Assembly (NCBI GenBank): GCA_003254925.1
Contig: QANZ01043648.1
Coordinates: 75,530 to 139,529, forward strand
DNA: 64,000 nucleotides
Direction of reading: 5' to 3'
Source: Chamaecrista fasciculata
Lineage: Eukaryota; Streptophyta; Magnoliopsida; Fabales; Fabaceae
Part shown: piece by piece, positions 22,420 through 34,439 of the stretch
Numbering within the stretch: the first letter of the stretch is position 1
How the letters are laid out: each line of letters starts with the position of its first letter
The notes under the pieces: generated by a model
The model's input: only the letters and a program-made list of their open reading frames with translations
Database searches by the model: none
Told to the model about the DNA's origin: nothing
Position numbers and translations under genes: made by a program

Positions 22420-24265
22420 AAAAAGGGAATGAAATCCAAGGCTAAATATTCTGGTGGTTTGGGCTTTAAAAGACCATCTTTGTAACATTTTAAGACTTCA
22501 TTTCTTTTAACCTCGCTCTTCTGGCTAAACTTGGCTGGAGAATTCTTAACTACCCTGATGCTCGATAGGTAAGGATTTTGAAAGCTATTTACTTTCCTGA
22601 CACTGATTTTATCAATGCTAAGAAAGGTCTGGTTCTTAAGTGGTAGGGATGTTCTTGTTAAAAGGACTTCGCTGGGTTCTGGAAGGATCCTTGGATTCAA
22701 AGTCTGAAACAATTTAAATTATCATTTGAGCTCCCAAATGAAACTGTGGAGGATGCTTTGGTGGGTGAATTCATATTTAATAATTCTTGGGAGCTCTCCT
22801 CAGCTAATTTGTGGCTTATGAAAGATGAAATTGAAGCCATAAAAAAAAAAATTCAGATTCCCCTTAGAAGCAAGACGGACTCATGGAGGTGGGTCTTCTC
22901 TTCCAATGGTGAGTATTCTATTAAAACAGGGTATCAAGTGGTCAAAAAAATGGTGAGCCGCGAGACGACTGATTCCCACAACTCTTTTACTGCTATTTCT
23001 GATATCTTGTGGAAGAAAATCTGGAATTTGAGAGTTTCTAATAAAATTAAACATTTCTTGTGGAGGGCTTGTACCAACTCTCTCCTGACTACAGAACAAC
23101 TTTAGCTCAGAAAATGCTCTCCATCTCAGGTATGTCCCTGTTGTTCTCTTCACTCTGAAACCATGGTTGCAAATTGCGGTCCGCAATCGCAATTGCGCCC
23201 GCAATATTGCTGTTGCGGTGGTAGCCGCAACCCGCATCAGACCGCAATGACTACACCGCAACACTCGCAACCTATATTGCAACACCCGCAACCGCAGTAA
23301 ACGCAACGCAACCGCATCCGCAACCGCAACCGCAATTTGCAACCATGTCTGAAACTGTGGAACATTTACTCTTACTGTGTGAAGGTGCAAAAGCTGTATG
23401 GTTTTGTGGCCCCCTCTCTCTGAGGTGTGATGCTTTCTCTATTAATAGATTTGATACTTGGTGTTGTGATATCTTGTCAAACCCCCTTTTACCTGACTTC
23501 TCTAAAGCTATGATTGGGATGACTCTTTGGTCAATTTAGAAGAAAAGATGTGCTTTAGTGTTTGATAATCAGGCTTTCTTTCCTGTTAATATCATGTGTA
23601 CTGCTTTGCATGATCTGGAATGCTTTTGGGCCGCTAATGGGTGGACCTCTCTTTCGCCAAGTAATCAGGTTGATGATTCTAATCATGCCCACTCATGGAA
23701 GGCGCCTTCACGAGATACTCTAAAAATTAATGTAGCTAGATGGATCGTTTGCATCTAATGGTGTGGCAGGTATTGGAGTCATTATTAGAGATAGTAATGG
23801 TGTGATGCTGGATAGTTTCTCTCAAAAAGCTAATGCCTCGTCTTCTCTTATGGCAGAAGCTTTGGCTCTTAAGCATGGCCTCCATATTGCTAAGGCCCTG
23901 GATTTATCTTCTTGTGTTTTTGAGTCTGATAATTTGTCTATTGTTAATACTGTTGATGGGATTTCTAGATGTTAGGACTGGAAGTGTGATCCCATTTTTT
24001 AGGACATTTTGTTTTTATCTTCGTCTTTGCCCAGGTTTTCTTTATCCTGAATTCTTAGATTCCTAGATCAGCAAATTTAGCTATCGATTGGCTTGCTAAA
24101 CATAGTGAAACGAGAATGGGTCTTATGGGGTGGGTTGATAACCCCCATCCTCGTCAGTTTCTATTTTAACTAGGGATGCCTCCTATGCTAGGGATGACTA
24201 TGGTTGATGTTTTGATGATGTTTTGTTTGAATAAAGAGTATTTTCTGGCAGAAAAAAAAAAAAAA
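22420..24265 (+). mobile_element. 5'-truncated LINE with zf-RVT and RNase H-like end
   Basis: The + strand shows the 3' part of a plant L1-type LINE. A GGLGFK and LAKLGW region comes first, then the zinc-binding zf-RVT region (WRWVFSSNGEYSIKTGY, then WKKIWNLRVSNKIKHFLWRA), then an RNase H-like region (GIGVIIRDSNGVMLDSFSQK and ALALKHGLHIAKALDL) near 23762-23975, and finally an A-run at 24252-24265. It is 5' truncated: no endonuclease or reverse-transcriptase core is present. Several stops and frame changes interrupt the frame, for example the TAG that ends the zf-RVT frame after 23102 and the stop after ISRC near 23975. It is further split by a MITE at 23162-23347. Confidence 0.8.
23162..23347. 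mobile_element. hAT-type MITE nested in the LINE
   Basis: Perfect terminal inverted repeats CATGGTTGCAAATTGCGGT are flanked by the exact 8-bp duplication TCTGAAAC (23154-23161 and 23348-23355), the hAT signature. The 186-bp interior is built from GCAACCGCA-like and inverse TTGCGG motifs and is far more GC-rich than its host. LINE coding sequence continues across the insertion (CSLHSET before, SETVEHLLLL after), so the MITE arrived after the LINE. Confidence 0.9.
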
Positions 24266-25579
24266 GGATTGTACTTTGAAATGCTTCAATTCCAATAAGT
24301 TCGTTTTTATTTCTCTCATTCAACTTTTCTATCTCTTTTTTCTAAAAAAAAAAAAAGAATCAAATAGAAATTGAAATATACTGAGGAGACCATGATGCTA
24401 AATATTATTTTAGATTTTCACATGTATCTTCCATTGGAATTTATTCTACAAAAGGCATCGTCTAACTTTAGACTCCACTAATGTTGGTCTGATCCTAAAT
24501 ATTTTAACTCTCTAAATCAAAGTAAGAAAAGGGGCTTTCCATATAAAGAACACACTTTTTGAATTCGAAAATTATCGTGCTCTACACAATGGTTTAACTT
24601 TAGGATTAAAAAAGTGTGTTTTCAGACTCTGAAAGTTATACCATTGTGTAGAGCATTAAAAAGTAAAAATTTTGATATAAAATTTGTACAAAAAGGAGTT
24701 AGGATGAAATGAATTTAATCTTGTGTAATATGTAGAAAATTAAAGAGCTTGAGGAGGGACTAAATTGAACACAATTTTTATTATACAAAGACTATAAATA
24801 CAATTTGCTTTTTTTATCACTAAACTTACTTTTTATCAATATTTTTTTTAACCATTTGGAGAGAAATTTTAATTTTTTTTTTAAAAAAATTGGTGGTACC
24901 ATTTAATTGGCTAAACTTAGATCAAAATGTGTATGCTATTTAGGGAGTAAATATAATATTTTGGGTCTAACTTTATTTTTCTATATTATTGTAATAAAAA
25001 AAATTATTTTTTAAAATAATTTAAAAAAAAAATAAAAGAAAAACGGGTACATGAAATCACAGGACTGCGATTTCAACTGACACACGCTGTCAGTGAAATC
25101 ACAGTCTTGATTGCGATTTCACATTTTTTTTAAAAAACAATTAAAAAAAAGAATCGCAGTCAGTGAAATCGCATCTTGGGAATTATTTTTTTTTTTTAAA
25201 GTGATGTGGCTTTTTTTTTTATTTTGTATTATAAAAATAAAAAAACCGTTATGTCTGACTATTTCTTCAAAAGATACAAATAATTAGCGAAGAATGCCGA
25301 AGAGAATAGTTCCATGATATATATCCTAATACCAAGCAGAAACCTGACATAAAAAGTAATTTAAGAAACAACTGTATATAGCTATATATACAAGAAATTA
25401 AGATGATAAATTATATCTTCAGCCTATCAATTAAATACCAAACTGTTTGATAACATATAGGTCAGCCACAAAAGGTTATGGTAATGCATCTTTTCAATAT
25501 GAATTTCCAGCCATTTCGTTGGGGCTAACAACTTACAGACGCCCAAAGAAGACTGGAAGAAAATTTTAGTGTACTAAAG
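24266..25579. other. AT-rich intergenic region with small inverted and repeated motifs
   Basis: There is no gene. Two interleaved inverted pairs occur at 24549-24656 (listed separately). Around 25046-25180 the phrase GCGATTTCA/TGAAATCGC recurs several times in both orientations together with GTCAGTGAAATC, suggesting a degraded inverted-repeat element. The rest is AT-rich with poly-A and poly-T runs. Confidence 0.45.
24549..24656. repeat. Two interleaved inverted repeats
   Basis: Pair B is GTGCTCTACACAATGG plus TTTAACTTT (24577-24601), inverted at 24632-24656. Pair A is AACACACTTTTT (24549-24560), inverted at 24607-24620. The order is A, B, A', B', so the two stems cannot nest in the ordinary way and would form either alternative hairpins or a pseudoknot. 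The origin is unknown; it could be a small MITE that suffered an internal rearrangement. Confidence 0.55.
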
Positions 25580-28500
25580 TCACTTCCACTGTAATGAATC
25601 TAGAGTTTGCTGGTGAATCTGTTTGTCTCCAGCTGCCACAATATTAAAACCTGGCACAATATGCAATTCTTGAAATGGTAATTCTAGAGTCTAATGCAGT
25701 CAAAGAAAGTGTTAAGATGACAAAAAAGACCAAGATAAACAATTTCAATAGACACATACTTGTTGCTGGTGAAAATGGAGATGCTTCCCAGGTAAGTTGA
25801 TCTCCTTTCCAATCAGTTATGATGCCTCCAGCTCCTTCTATGACAGGTACCAATGCAAGAAAATCGTACGGCTGAAATAAACAGTTTAGCCACCAAGAAA
25901 AGTGAGGATATAGCCTATAACGATCCTTTGGGTTGGATATGCTAGTTCAGTTTTTGACAAAAAAGTCACTTTGAGGGCAAACATGAAACTGACATGACTT
26001 TTTTTCCATAATCATGCTTCCAAAGCAATATATATATGCGTGAATTACTTTGTCTGTTGGAGCAAAATAATCTTGTCATTTCATGGATTAACCAAACAAT
26101 GCTTGATCATTCATATATATGAGTAAAATAACTTTCCGGTCCCTAAATTATGCACTCGCTGAGAGATAGGTCCCTAGATTTTACTCATTGTACTAGCCGG
26201 TCCCTGAATTTTGCAAACGCTGCACTAATTGGTCCCTCCGTCATATTGGCGTTACAAAAATGCTGACGTGGCCATAACGGACGCTGATGTGTCCCGTTAT
26301 GTGCTGACGTGTCCCGTTATCGCCACGTCAGATCCCGTTATGTTGAAAAAAAAAAAAATTTGTGCCACATAGATAAATAGAGACACATTAGCATTGTTGT
26401 AGTGTATTTTCCGGTCCCTGCGTTTTGGCCAGTGTACTTTGCGGTCCCTTAATTGATTCAGCCACTTATTCTCAATTCCCCCTCTTTTTCTTCATCTTCA
26501 TTCATTTTAGTTCCAAATCTTCAAAAAAAAATTGTAAAGTGCCCCAAAACTCTTCCAAATATTTCAATTTAGTCCTTAAAAAATATTTAAAACCCTAAAC
26601 CCTAAACTCTAAAACCCTAAAACCTTAAAACTACTCTCTTGCAATTCGGTCCCAAAACCCATTTTTATTCCATTATTCTCAATTCCCCTTCTTTTTCATC
26701 ATTTTCATTCATTTTGGTCTCAAATCCTCAAAATAAAATTATAAAGTGTCCCAAAACTCTTCCAAACATTCCAATTTAGTCCTTAAAAATATTAAAAATC
26801 CTAAACCCTAAACCTCTAAAACTTAAATTTTTTTTAATCTTCATCTTCATCCAATTTAATCCCTAAAAATATTAAAAACCTAAACCCTAAAACCCTAAAA
26901 CTTAAAATTGTTTTAAATCCTCATTTTCATCTTCATAAAATCATAAGAAATACATTGATAATCAATAAAATCATATATAAATAATTACATCAAATGCAAT
27001 CTTCATCTTCATATATAAATAATTACATAAAATTATATATAAATAATTCTTCATCTTCATAAAATCGTGTTCTTCTCCAACCATCAACTCCTTCACTTGC
27101 TCTTCCACCTCCTCCGCCTTCACCATCTCCTCCACCATCACCACCCTATTGAACATTTGTTCCGCGTACAATAGCCGACAACCTGCGTACTCTTTCCTCC
27201 TCTTCGCAAAGCACATGCTCTCCATCTTCAACCATGGCCGACAACACTACGCAGCTTCCACCTTCCCAAAACCACGCGGGACAAAACATTTCTGAGGCCT
27301 CCGTCTCATTCCCAAGAAGATTCCGCCATTTTTGTCTATAAAATCGCAACTCAAAAACTGATTTGGGTTCAAAAAAAAAAAATTTCGCTGAAAAAAAGAG
27401 GGGAGGTTTTGAGAAAGAGGAGAGATTTTCACTTCGTTTTCGTCCGTAAGGGAGAGATAGGAGTGACAGTGTGATTTTCGTCCAAATACCGGGCTAAGAG
27501 AGAGAGAATCATGAGTGAAACCGTGAAAAATCGCCGGCGAAGTGAAAGAATCGGGTTTCAATTTTAGGTTCGATTTTTGTGGTTTTTGCTGTTGATTCTT
27601 TGTTATTTCCTTGTTTTGGTTCAATTATACTTGATCTGGTCGTGTTTAGCCGATTTTCGAACAGTTCCGTCACCCTCTCCGTCGTTGCTGGCGAAGAGGA
27701 GGTGGCGGAGGGACTGTTCCAAAACCGAAAAAAACCAGACGGGGTTGTTTTGTAATTTGGGCGAGGACCTGATTGAAAGAAAGTTTTGACAAAAAACATA
27801 ACGGGTGTTGACGTGGCCATAACGGGACACGTCAGCGCATAACGGGACACATCAGCGTCCGTTATGACGGAGGGACCAATTAGTGCAGCGTTTGCAAAAT
27901 TCGGGGACCGGCTAGTACAATGGGTAAAATTCAGGGACCTATTTGTCAGCGAGTGCATAAATCAGGGACCGGAAAGTTATTTTACTCATTCATATATATT
28001 ATCATTTTTCTCTCTATAGGACTAAAGGGAATTATTCCACAGTCAAACATATATACACCAAAGGTAACACATAACAATGCATCTTACCTTTAAACCAGAC
28101 TCAACAACAAGATCCACAAAGCCAGAAGCCAAAAGAGCATATGCATAACAGTCACAACCATACAATGGGATTTTAACCTGAAAATAAGAGCACACAAATA
28201 AGAATTAAACAGATACCTATTATAAATCCATTGTTTTTTCTCCTCTTGAAAACAAGGCAATTTGACAGTAAGTTTCCTGTCACATTCAGACACAATACTA
28301 AATACTTGATAAGTTTCTCATATTTAGTGAGTCCAAGTTGAGAATATGCAGAAAACTTTGTTATTAAGGAAATAATGGAATCATATTTGGACAATGACCC
28401 CATGGTTTAGGAAGTGCTAGAGTTCCCATAATTGGCTATCAGCATTGTATATCCTAACAGTGGCACAGGATGATGCAAGCACATCATTCTGCGTCTGTGG

Positions 28501-30278
28501 TACATAATTAGTACTCAAGTGATCAATGATTCAGTAGAATTCAAGGCATTAATTTTTGCATATAATGAATGAATTATTGAAGGAAATATTTCTTTCTTTT
28601 TTATGATACCAAATGCATGACCTGTATGTTTAAAATGCAGCAAACATGAAACGGACCTTGCTTCTAACACGGATAAATGCCTCTTCTGCATCACCACTAA
28701 ATAGATGTGGGCTTGTGGTGTACCTAAATGAAGAAAAAATGATATCATAAGATTGAAATAGATGTCAAGCCTTCAATTTTTTTCTTGCACTGGCTTTTCT
28801 TTTTCTTAATTTTCCAAGCAAGAAACAAGATCATGATCGATGAGTTTACTTAAGAAACAAAAGAAGAAAGCATACAAATAGGCTTGAGAAAGAGTGTCAC
28901 AAGCGCGTGTGGAGACTTTCTGTCCGTTTAATGTAGTTCCTCTTCCACTTATCCCAATCCATCTTTCTCTTAACACAGGTTGATCTATTATCCCGAGGAT
29001 CTGATGAAAGGAAATAAAATTTAACAAAAATATTACAAATCAAATAAGTGATAGTGGCAACAAATCAATTACAACACTTTATATGTTTTCAGATACATTT
29101 ACCACGCAAAAATAGTCATGTTGATTGAAAAAGGAATGCAATTAAATGACTATGACAATAACCGTAAACATGCTACTGCCTCATTATTCCATTTAAGCAA
29201 TGAAGTGGCGAAGATTCTTAACTGGTCTACCATTCTGCAGAAGAGCGATGAGGGTACCAAATAAGGGTTTCCCTGAAACATTCAAAACAAAAGGCTTTCA
29301 AAGTAAAATGGCCAAGGCTCTAACCCAATTATAAATATCAATTTTAAATCCGTCAAAGAAAGTTACCAGTGATGAAGCTCTTTGTCCCATCTATAGGATC
29401 TAAAACCCAAACGTATTCTGCACTCTTTTCTCTACACATCCACCCATTTTCCTCTCCATAACTACAATTTTGAAGGGAAATACAGGCTAATAAAAAAATT
29501 CCATGATAAACATATCTTACTCAAATTTCTCCGCAACAAGCGAAAACGTATAAATTCAGAGACATACATTGCATGGGAAGGAAAATTTTCTGATAGAATT
29601 GAAACCATAATCTCCTCAGCAGATTGGTCGGCGATCGTCACTGGACCTGCAATATTAAGTTCAACAAAATTGTATCCACCAGTTCAAACAGAATCCAAAA
29701 CGTAACATTTCAACTTCCTCTAAATCAACCACAATATCGAGTCTCTCAAGCATCAAAACGTCAAAACATCTCTCAATTAACTTATACCACCGTGTTTTTG
29801 TTCATTTTTCAGCAAACAATCAGAGAATTGGAACCAAATGCAGAACAGAATCGACGAAAAACCAAAAGCGAGACTCCAATCTAAAATTTCCGCGATGAGA
29901 GAGAGACTTACTGGAATCATCTTTATCGAGAACTTGGAATTTGTTCCTGAAATACTTGCGAATGACTTCTCCGGCGGCATCGGCGACCTCGTTGGCGACG
30001 CCGACGAATCGAGTGACGTCACGATCGGTGTGGATTCCGTTTGAGAAGGAAGAGGCAGAGGCCATGAAAAGCCTAGTGGAAGAGGATTTGGGAGGAAGAC
30101 GAAGAATGGCGGGAATAATGGAGGATGAAGAAGAAGAAGAAGAAGAGAGAGAGGGATTTAGAGAGAGAAAACGAAGGTGGGAAGAGTGAGAGTAGTAGTG
30201 TGAAAAGATTGGAGGGAAGAGGAAGGTGCTTTTATAGCTGCCGAAAAGTGCAACTCTCACTGCTTTAACTTGATTCAT
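25580..30278 (-). CDS. HISN7: Plastid histidinol-phosphate phosphatase / inositol monophosphatase-like (IMPL2)
   Basis: Nine minus-strand exons close in phase: 30278-29912, 29646-29568, 29461-29367, 29272-29223, 29000-28876, 28723-28657, 28177-28088, 25871-25760 and 25650-25580, giving 351 residues. The first about 75 residues are serine-rich and basic, as in a plastid transit peptide; a second in-frame ATG (MASASSFSNG) lies inside it. The inositol-monophosphatase fold follows, with the metal-binding motifs PVTIADQSAEE, VWVLDPIDGTKSF and, near the end, PYDFLALVPVIEGAGG and ITDWKG. The protein closely matches plant IMPL2, which removes phosphate from histidinol phosphate, the penultimate part of histidine synthesis in plastids. 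All key acidic residues are present. The 2.2-kb intron 7 is mostly a transposon (26121-27987). Exon 4 uses donor GTTAAG; an upstream GT would break the frame. Confidence 0.93.
26121..27987. mobile_element. Large MULE-like element in IMPL2 intron 7
   Basis: It opens GAGTAAAATAACTTTCCGG and closes with its inverse. A 12-bp direct repeat ATTCATATATAT flanks it (26109-26120 and 27988-27999), compatible with a MULE duplication extended by chance. GGTCC boxes in the left arm start at 26138, 26169, 26199 and 26231 (31, 30, 32 bp). The inner left part holds tandem units with CCCTAAA blocks. The inner right part (about 27060-27790) is more GC-rich, with purine/pyrimidine asymmetry like a plant leader and first exon on the minus strand, and may be captured host DNA that I cannot identify. 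The element is 1867 bp and lacks a transposase. It is spliced out with the intron. Confidence 0.8.
26500..26925. repeat. Tandem units with telomere-like CCCTAAA blocks
   Basis: Units of about 200 bp are repeated at least twice. Each contains TTCATTTTAGT(C/T), AAAGTG(C/T)CCCAAAACTCTTCC, AATTTAGTCCTTAAAAA and then a run of AAACCCTAAACCCTAAA. The CCCTAAA runs match the plant telomere repeat but are short and interrupted. The same unit occurs in the opposite orientation at 41437-42000. Confidence 0.7.
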
Positions 30279-30469
30279 CTTTTGGGATAAAAAATTATGA
30301 AAGTGGAAATGAATAAAATTTTAGGTTTGATTGCTTTGCTTTTATAGTTTTTCTTTTTCTCAATAATAATAGTAATATTTTTTAAAATGTTCTTCAAAAC
30401 AAGTTTAAAAATTAAAATATATAATATTTTCAACTTTTTTTATGGAAATGTGTGGCTTGAATTGGTATT

Positions 30470-31303
30470 CATTTATATGACTTATCACATCATTTTTAGT
30501 TATATCCTCAATGTATTTCTTTGTTAATGATATCTTCAACGTTTCATATTTAAGTTAATTATACCCTAACGCAACATTTTTTTTTGTTTTAAGGTCCTTA
30601 AGTTTTCATTATTTAGAAATCTTCCATTCTCTCAAGATTTTTCTTTTACAGAGTCCCTAATTAATTACAAAACATCCAGAATGTTTGTCATCTTTAACGA
30701 ACTAGTCCCTGCAATTGAGAAACCCGAAAAATCTCTCCCCTCTGTTTTTCACTGTTCCAGCAACCACACACAAACTCGCTGATGAGCCTCAAATACAGAG
30801 AAATCGAGCAGAAATACTTATAGCTCTAGCTCCCGGCGTTAACACACAATCCTTGCTGGCGATGTCATCGTGGTCGTCGAAATTGAGAAGTAAAGTAACT
30901 TCACAACCCCTTTGGAGAGAAAGACAAAATGGAGAAGATAGATGAGAGAGACAATTATAAGAGAAGGAAAATGGATTTGAACAACGTAATTTAGGGGAGA
31001 CCAGGAAGTTGAGGACGATGACGAGAAGGGCCATGTCAATAGAAACAAGGACAGAGTGGACAGCAACGATAAAGTGTGGTGGTGATGTTTTAGGGTAAAA
31101 GAATGAGGGTTGTTAAAGGCTTATAAGAACCTATTTGTTAAATATGATAAACATTCTGGACTATTCTGTAATTAGTTAAGGGTTGTGGTATAATTAACTA
31201 AAATGTGAAACGTGGGTATAATTGACAAAAAAAAAACATTGGCGGTATAACTGAAAATGACCTCATACTTTGGAAGTACCAATAGTACTTTTGCCTATAT
31301 GAT
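30470..31303. mobile_element. MULE-like element, older copy of the 49310 family
   Basis: Its interior and right arm match 49310-50155 closely: both share the phrase ACGTTTCATATTT/ACATTTGAGTCAATTATAC in the left arm, AAGGTCCTTAAGTTT, and a captured-looking core. The left end is worn, and no target duplication is visible. The right end is CAATAGTACTTTTGCC, the inverse of the family terminus GGCAAAAGTA. It lies upstream of IMPL2. Confidence 0.65.
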
Positions 31304-31356
31304 ATTAATTAAGTGGAAAATTGAATTACCACTCCTTAAAAAGATAAAACTATATA

Positions 31357-31945
31357 GGTTAAATGGTCATTTTGGTCCTCAAACTATTTTTTTCGTTTCG
31401 GTCATCAAAATATGGGGTCAATTTCATTTTGGTCCTCAAACTATTTTTTGTTCCGTTTTAGCCCTCAAACTTTTATATATGTTTCATTTTGGTCCTCAAA
31501 CTTATAATAAGTGATTTGACAAAAAGAGAAAGAAAACTTTTCACTCTTTAAAAAAAATCAACTATAAATTTATTTAATTTTGGTCCTCAAGCTTATAATA
31601 AGTGATTTGGCAATGAGAGATAGAAAATTTTTCACTCATTGAAAGAAAAATCAACCATAAATTTATCTCTAATTTGTGATTAGAAATTAAGATTTTTCTT
31701 TCTCACTTTGCTAACTTGCTTATTATGACACATATATGAAAAATAACTCATCTCAACTATCCAAGTTAAAAATAACAATAGAGATCAGATGAAATCACAT
31801 TTTGAGAACTAAAACGGAACAACAAATAGTTTGAGGACCAAAATGAAACAAAAAATAGTTTGAGAACCAAAATGAAACTGATCCTATAGTTTGAATACCA
31901 AAATAAAACAAAAAATAATTTGAGGACCAAAATGACTATTTAACT
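31357..31945. mobile_element. MULE-like long-inverted-repeat element with 9-bp TSD
   Basis: The perfect 9-mer AACTATATA flanks it (31348-31356 and 31946-31954). The ends are GGTTAAATGGTCATTTTGG and its near-inverse. Boxes start at 31374, 31400, 31431, 31460 and 31491. The arms span most of the 589 bp and repeat GGTCCTCAAACTATTTTTT. A truncated copy of the same family is at 33843-34165. Confidence 0.85.
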
Positions 31946-31954
31946 AACTATATA

Positions 31955-33310
31955 AAAGTTAGAATTTTGAGTAGTTTATATTATTTATAATATTTAAGAT
32001 ATCAAAGTTTAGCGTTTTTAACGAAGTCTGATTTTTTTATTTAGTGAGTAATATTCTTTAAAATATTATTATTTAGGTATAAAATATTCTAAACTAGTTT
32101 TGCTTTGTATTTTTCAAACATCATAAAAAAATTTAAGAAAAGTAAATAAATCGGGGACATTATAATATTCACGAGAATTGAACTAAATTGCACCAACAAA
32201 CGTCAGTCAGGTGTATGGATCTTTTCTTTGCATGCCTTTATATCTTTTTACCATCTCACACGTCTCTTGCATTCTTCAACGTAAATTTGTGGCTCTAATA
32301 AATTCATCTATTTCTCTTTCTAATTTACGTATAAATATAAAAATATAAATAGTATTAAAATTATATATTTAGTAGTGTAGTTGTTGATGAATCAATTTTG
32401 ATTGAATTTGTGGATAATAATAGTATAAAATGTACAAGTAAGAGATAGATGATATATATAACTCAGGTAATTTCAGTAGGATTTTTTTTAAAAAAAAAAA
32501 GAAAAAGAAAAGAGAGCTCCTAAATTACAAGTTTGTGTCAATAGTCATTAGTCACGGCCATGATTATGACATGTCCAATGAGTCTAAACTTTCTTAGCAA
32601 AAAAGCTCTAAATTAGCCATTATTTAATATATATTTTTCTTCAAAACCAAATATATAAATTATTATTATCAAAATAACATAAATCCAAAAAAAATAAATA
32701 TTAAAATTATTTAATCCAAATAAAATAAATCTGAATGAAGTTGATTCATTTTTTTATTTTTATTAAATTTATTAAATTTTTTTTATTAGTCGAATTAATT
32801 GCAGTGACCTAATTAATTAACCAAATAAATCTAATGGGTTATTATGTTAGCCCTACCACTTGGTTAATTAGATTACATAGCACACTTAAGTTTTTTGTTT
32901 TTTTGTTAAAGTGAATGATAAATATGAGTCATGACTCATGATTCGTGTATATAGATATTTTCAGAATTACATAGAATTCTAATCTGACCCATTTATGACC
33001 TTATAATGAGTTTGTCAACCCATTTAACAATGCTAAATAATAAATTTTATTTTATGTTTATAATATTCGATTAACTGTGTATACTTAAATGCACCATGTA
33101 GAGCATTCTTATTACTTTGATTATGTGTCATCCTTCACTTTTTTGTATTTGTGTGATATTATTGGTCCTTACTTTTGCGCTACCCACTATAGATTCGCCT
33201 TGTTGTACATAATGCATATTGAGTCAGCAAGCATGCAAAGAACAAAAAAAAAAAAAAAATCTCACCATTTGAGGCTTTTTCTGTATGTGAAACAACCTTT
33301 GCCCGAATTA
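31955..33310. other. AT-rich intergenic region; nothing recognised
   Basis: It is very AT-rich with TATATA and poly-A stretches. I see no open frame of protein-like composition, no RNA gene and no element ends that I can pair. Confidence 0.5.
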
Positions 33311-33317
33311 ATTATAG

Positions 33318-33842
33318 GTGGAATATTCATTTTGGTTTATTAGTTTTGCTTCAAGGTTCATTTTAATCAATTATCTTTCTGTTCAAATTGGTTTATTATA
33401 TATGCAATTTGGTTCCTATACCATTAACTTCGGTCTCTTTTCTATGTTTTTTTATGACATGACACTTAATTTAGCTTTTCTCTCTTTTTTATATGTCTCT
33501 TTCCCTTTCATGTGGCATTTTCTAATGACATAATTTTTTTTCCAAAATAGTAAGAAACTAGGAAAAGAGTAATATATCTTACCATAAATTAAGTTTGTAG
33601 ATCCATCATCTCCAAAATAAAGTCTATGTCATTCAAAAATGCCACGCATGAAAAGGAAATAGATAGGCATAAAAGAGAGATACCATATCAGGTGTTACAT
33701 AATCAAAAACTGAAAAAAAGAAACAAAATAGCTTACTTTGAACCAAATTAAAGTTGCATAGATTATTAATGGACCAATTTGAACATTTTGAAAGATAATA
33801 GGCAAAATGAACTTTGAGATAAAAATAATAGACCAAGTAATT
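33318..33842. mobile_element. Long-inverted-repeat element inserted beside a related half element
   Basis: The left arm GGAATATTCATTTTGGTTTA and later ATGTGGCATTTTCTAATGAC pair with the inverse right arm (ATGTCATTCAAAAATGCCAC and AGGCAAAATGAACTTTGAG). The two arms are separated by a short loop near 33540-33620. It abuts sequence of the 31357 family, so it may have inserted into that element. Confidence 0.5.
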
Positions 33843-34165
33843 TGGCAAAGAAAGAAAGAAAAATTTTTATTCTTTAAGAGAAAAATCAACCATATATTTA
33901 TCTCTAATTTGTAATTAAAAATTAAGGTTTTTTTTTTTCTTTTTCACTTTGTCAATTTATTTATTATGACACATATAAGTGAGAAGTAATTAATCTCAAC
34001 TATATCATCCAAGTTAGAAAAAACGGTAAAAACAATATGAAATTACATTTTAGATGGCCAAAATAAAAATAAAATAGTTTGAGAACTAAAATAGAATAAA
34101 AAATAGTTTAAAAATTAAAACAAAATAAAAAATAGTTTGAGAATCAAAATAACCATTTAACGTAG
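33843..34165. mobile_element. Right half of a 31357-family element
   Basis: From 33843 on (GGCAAAGAAAGAAAGAAAAA, then ATCAACCATATATTTATCTC) the sequence follows the second half of 31357-31945, ending with TTTGAGAATCAAAATAACC and ATTTAAC. The first half is absent or replaced by the neighbouring element. Confidence 0.55.
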
Positions 34166-34260
34166 TTATTATTACAAGTCAATGGAGGACTGAATTGTCT
34201 CTAGTTCTTCATGTCAACATATAGGGGTTGATTTCAGTAATATAGGGGTTAATTAATGTC

Positions 34261-34439
34261 TGGCACATAATTACACCAAACCAATTTTGTCCAAAGCTCA
34301 ATATAGGTTGTAGAAAGCCAACAAATAAAGTTTTAAGTGGATTCCCAAGTGTTGCTTTTCAGATGCAGCACATATTGTAGTCTAGACTGATCTAAGATTG
34401 CCACTAAATATATATATATATCATCATTGCTTTAATTTA
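34261..34439 (+). repeat. Left copy of a 180-bp direct duplication
   Basis: Starts TGGCACATAATTACACC and ends TTGCTTTAATTTA, exactly where the DiT1 Pack element begins. It matches 35580-35764 over its full length with two substitutions and a different length of the inner TA run. It is not part of the transposon arms. Confidence 0.9.

Noticed and set aside
23162-23347. GCAACCGCA repeats as a minisatellite or CRISPR-like array
   Set aside because: Repeat spacing is irregular, the organism is a plant, and inverted ends plus an 8-bp duplication define a MITE.
22881-23390. 169-codon minus-strand frame rich in arginine and leucine
   Set aside because: It is antisense to the LINE and crosses a MITE boundary; its composition reflects the GCAACC repeats.
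26580-26900. CCCTAAA runs as a true chromosome end or a fusion site
   Set aside because: The runs are short, interrupted, and part of repeated transposon units present twice in opposite orientation.
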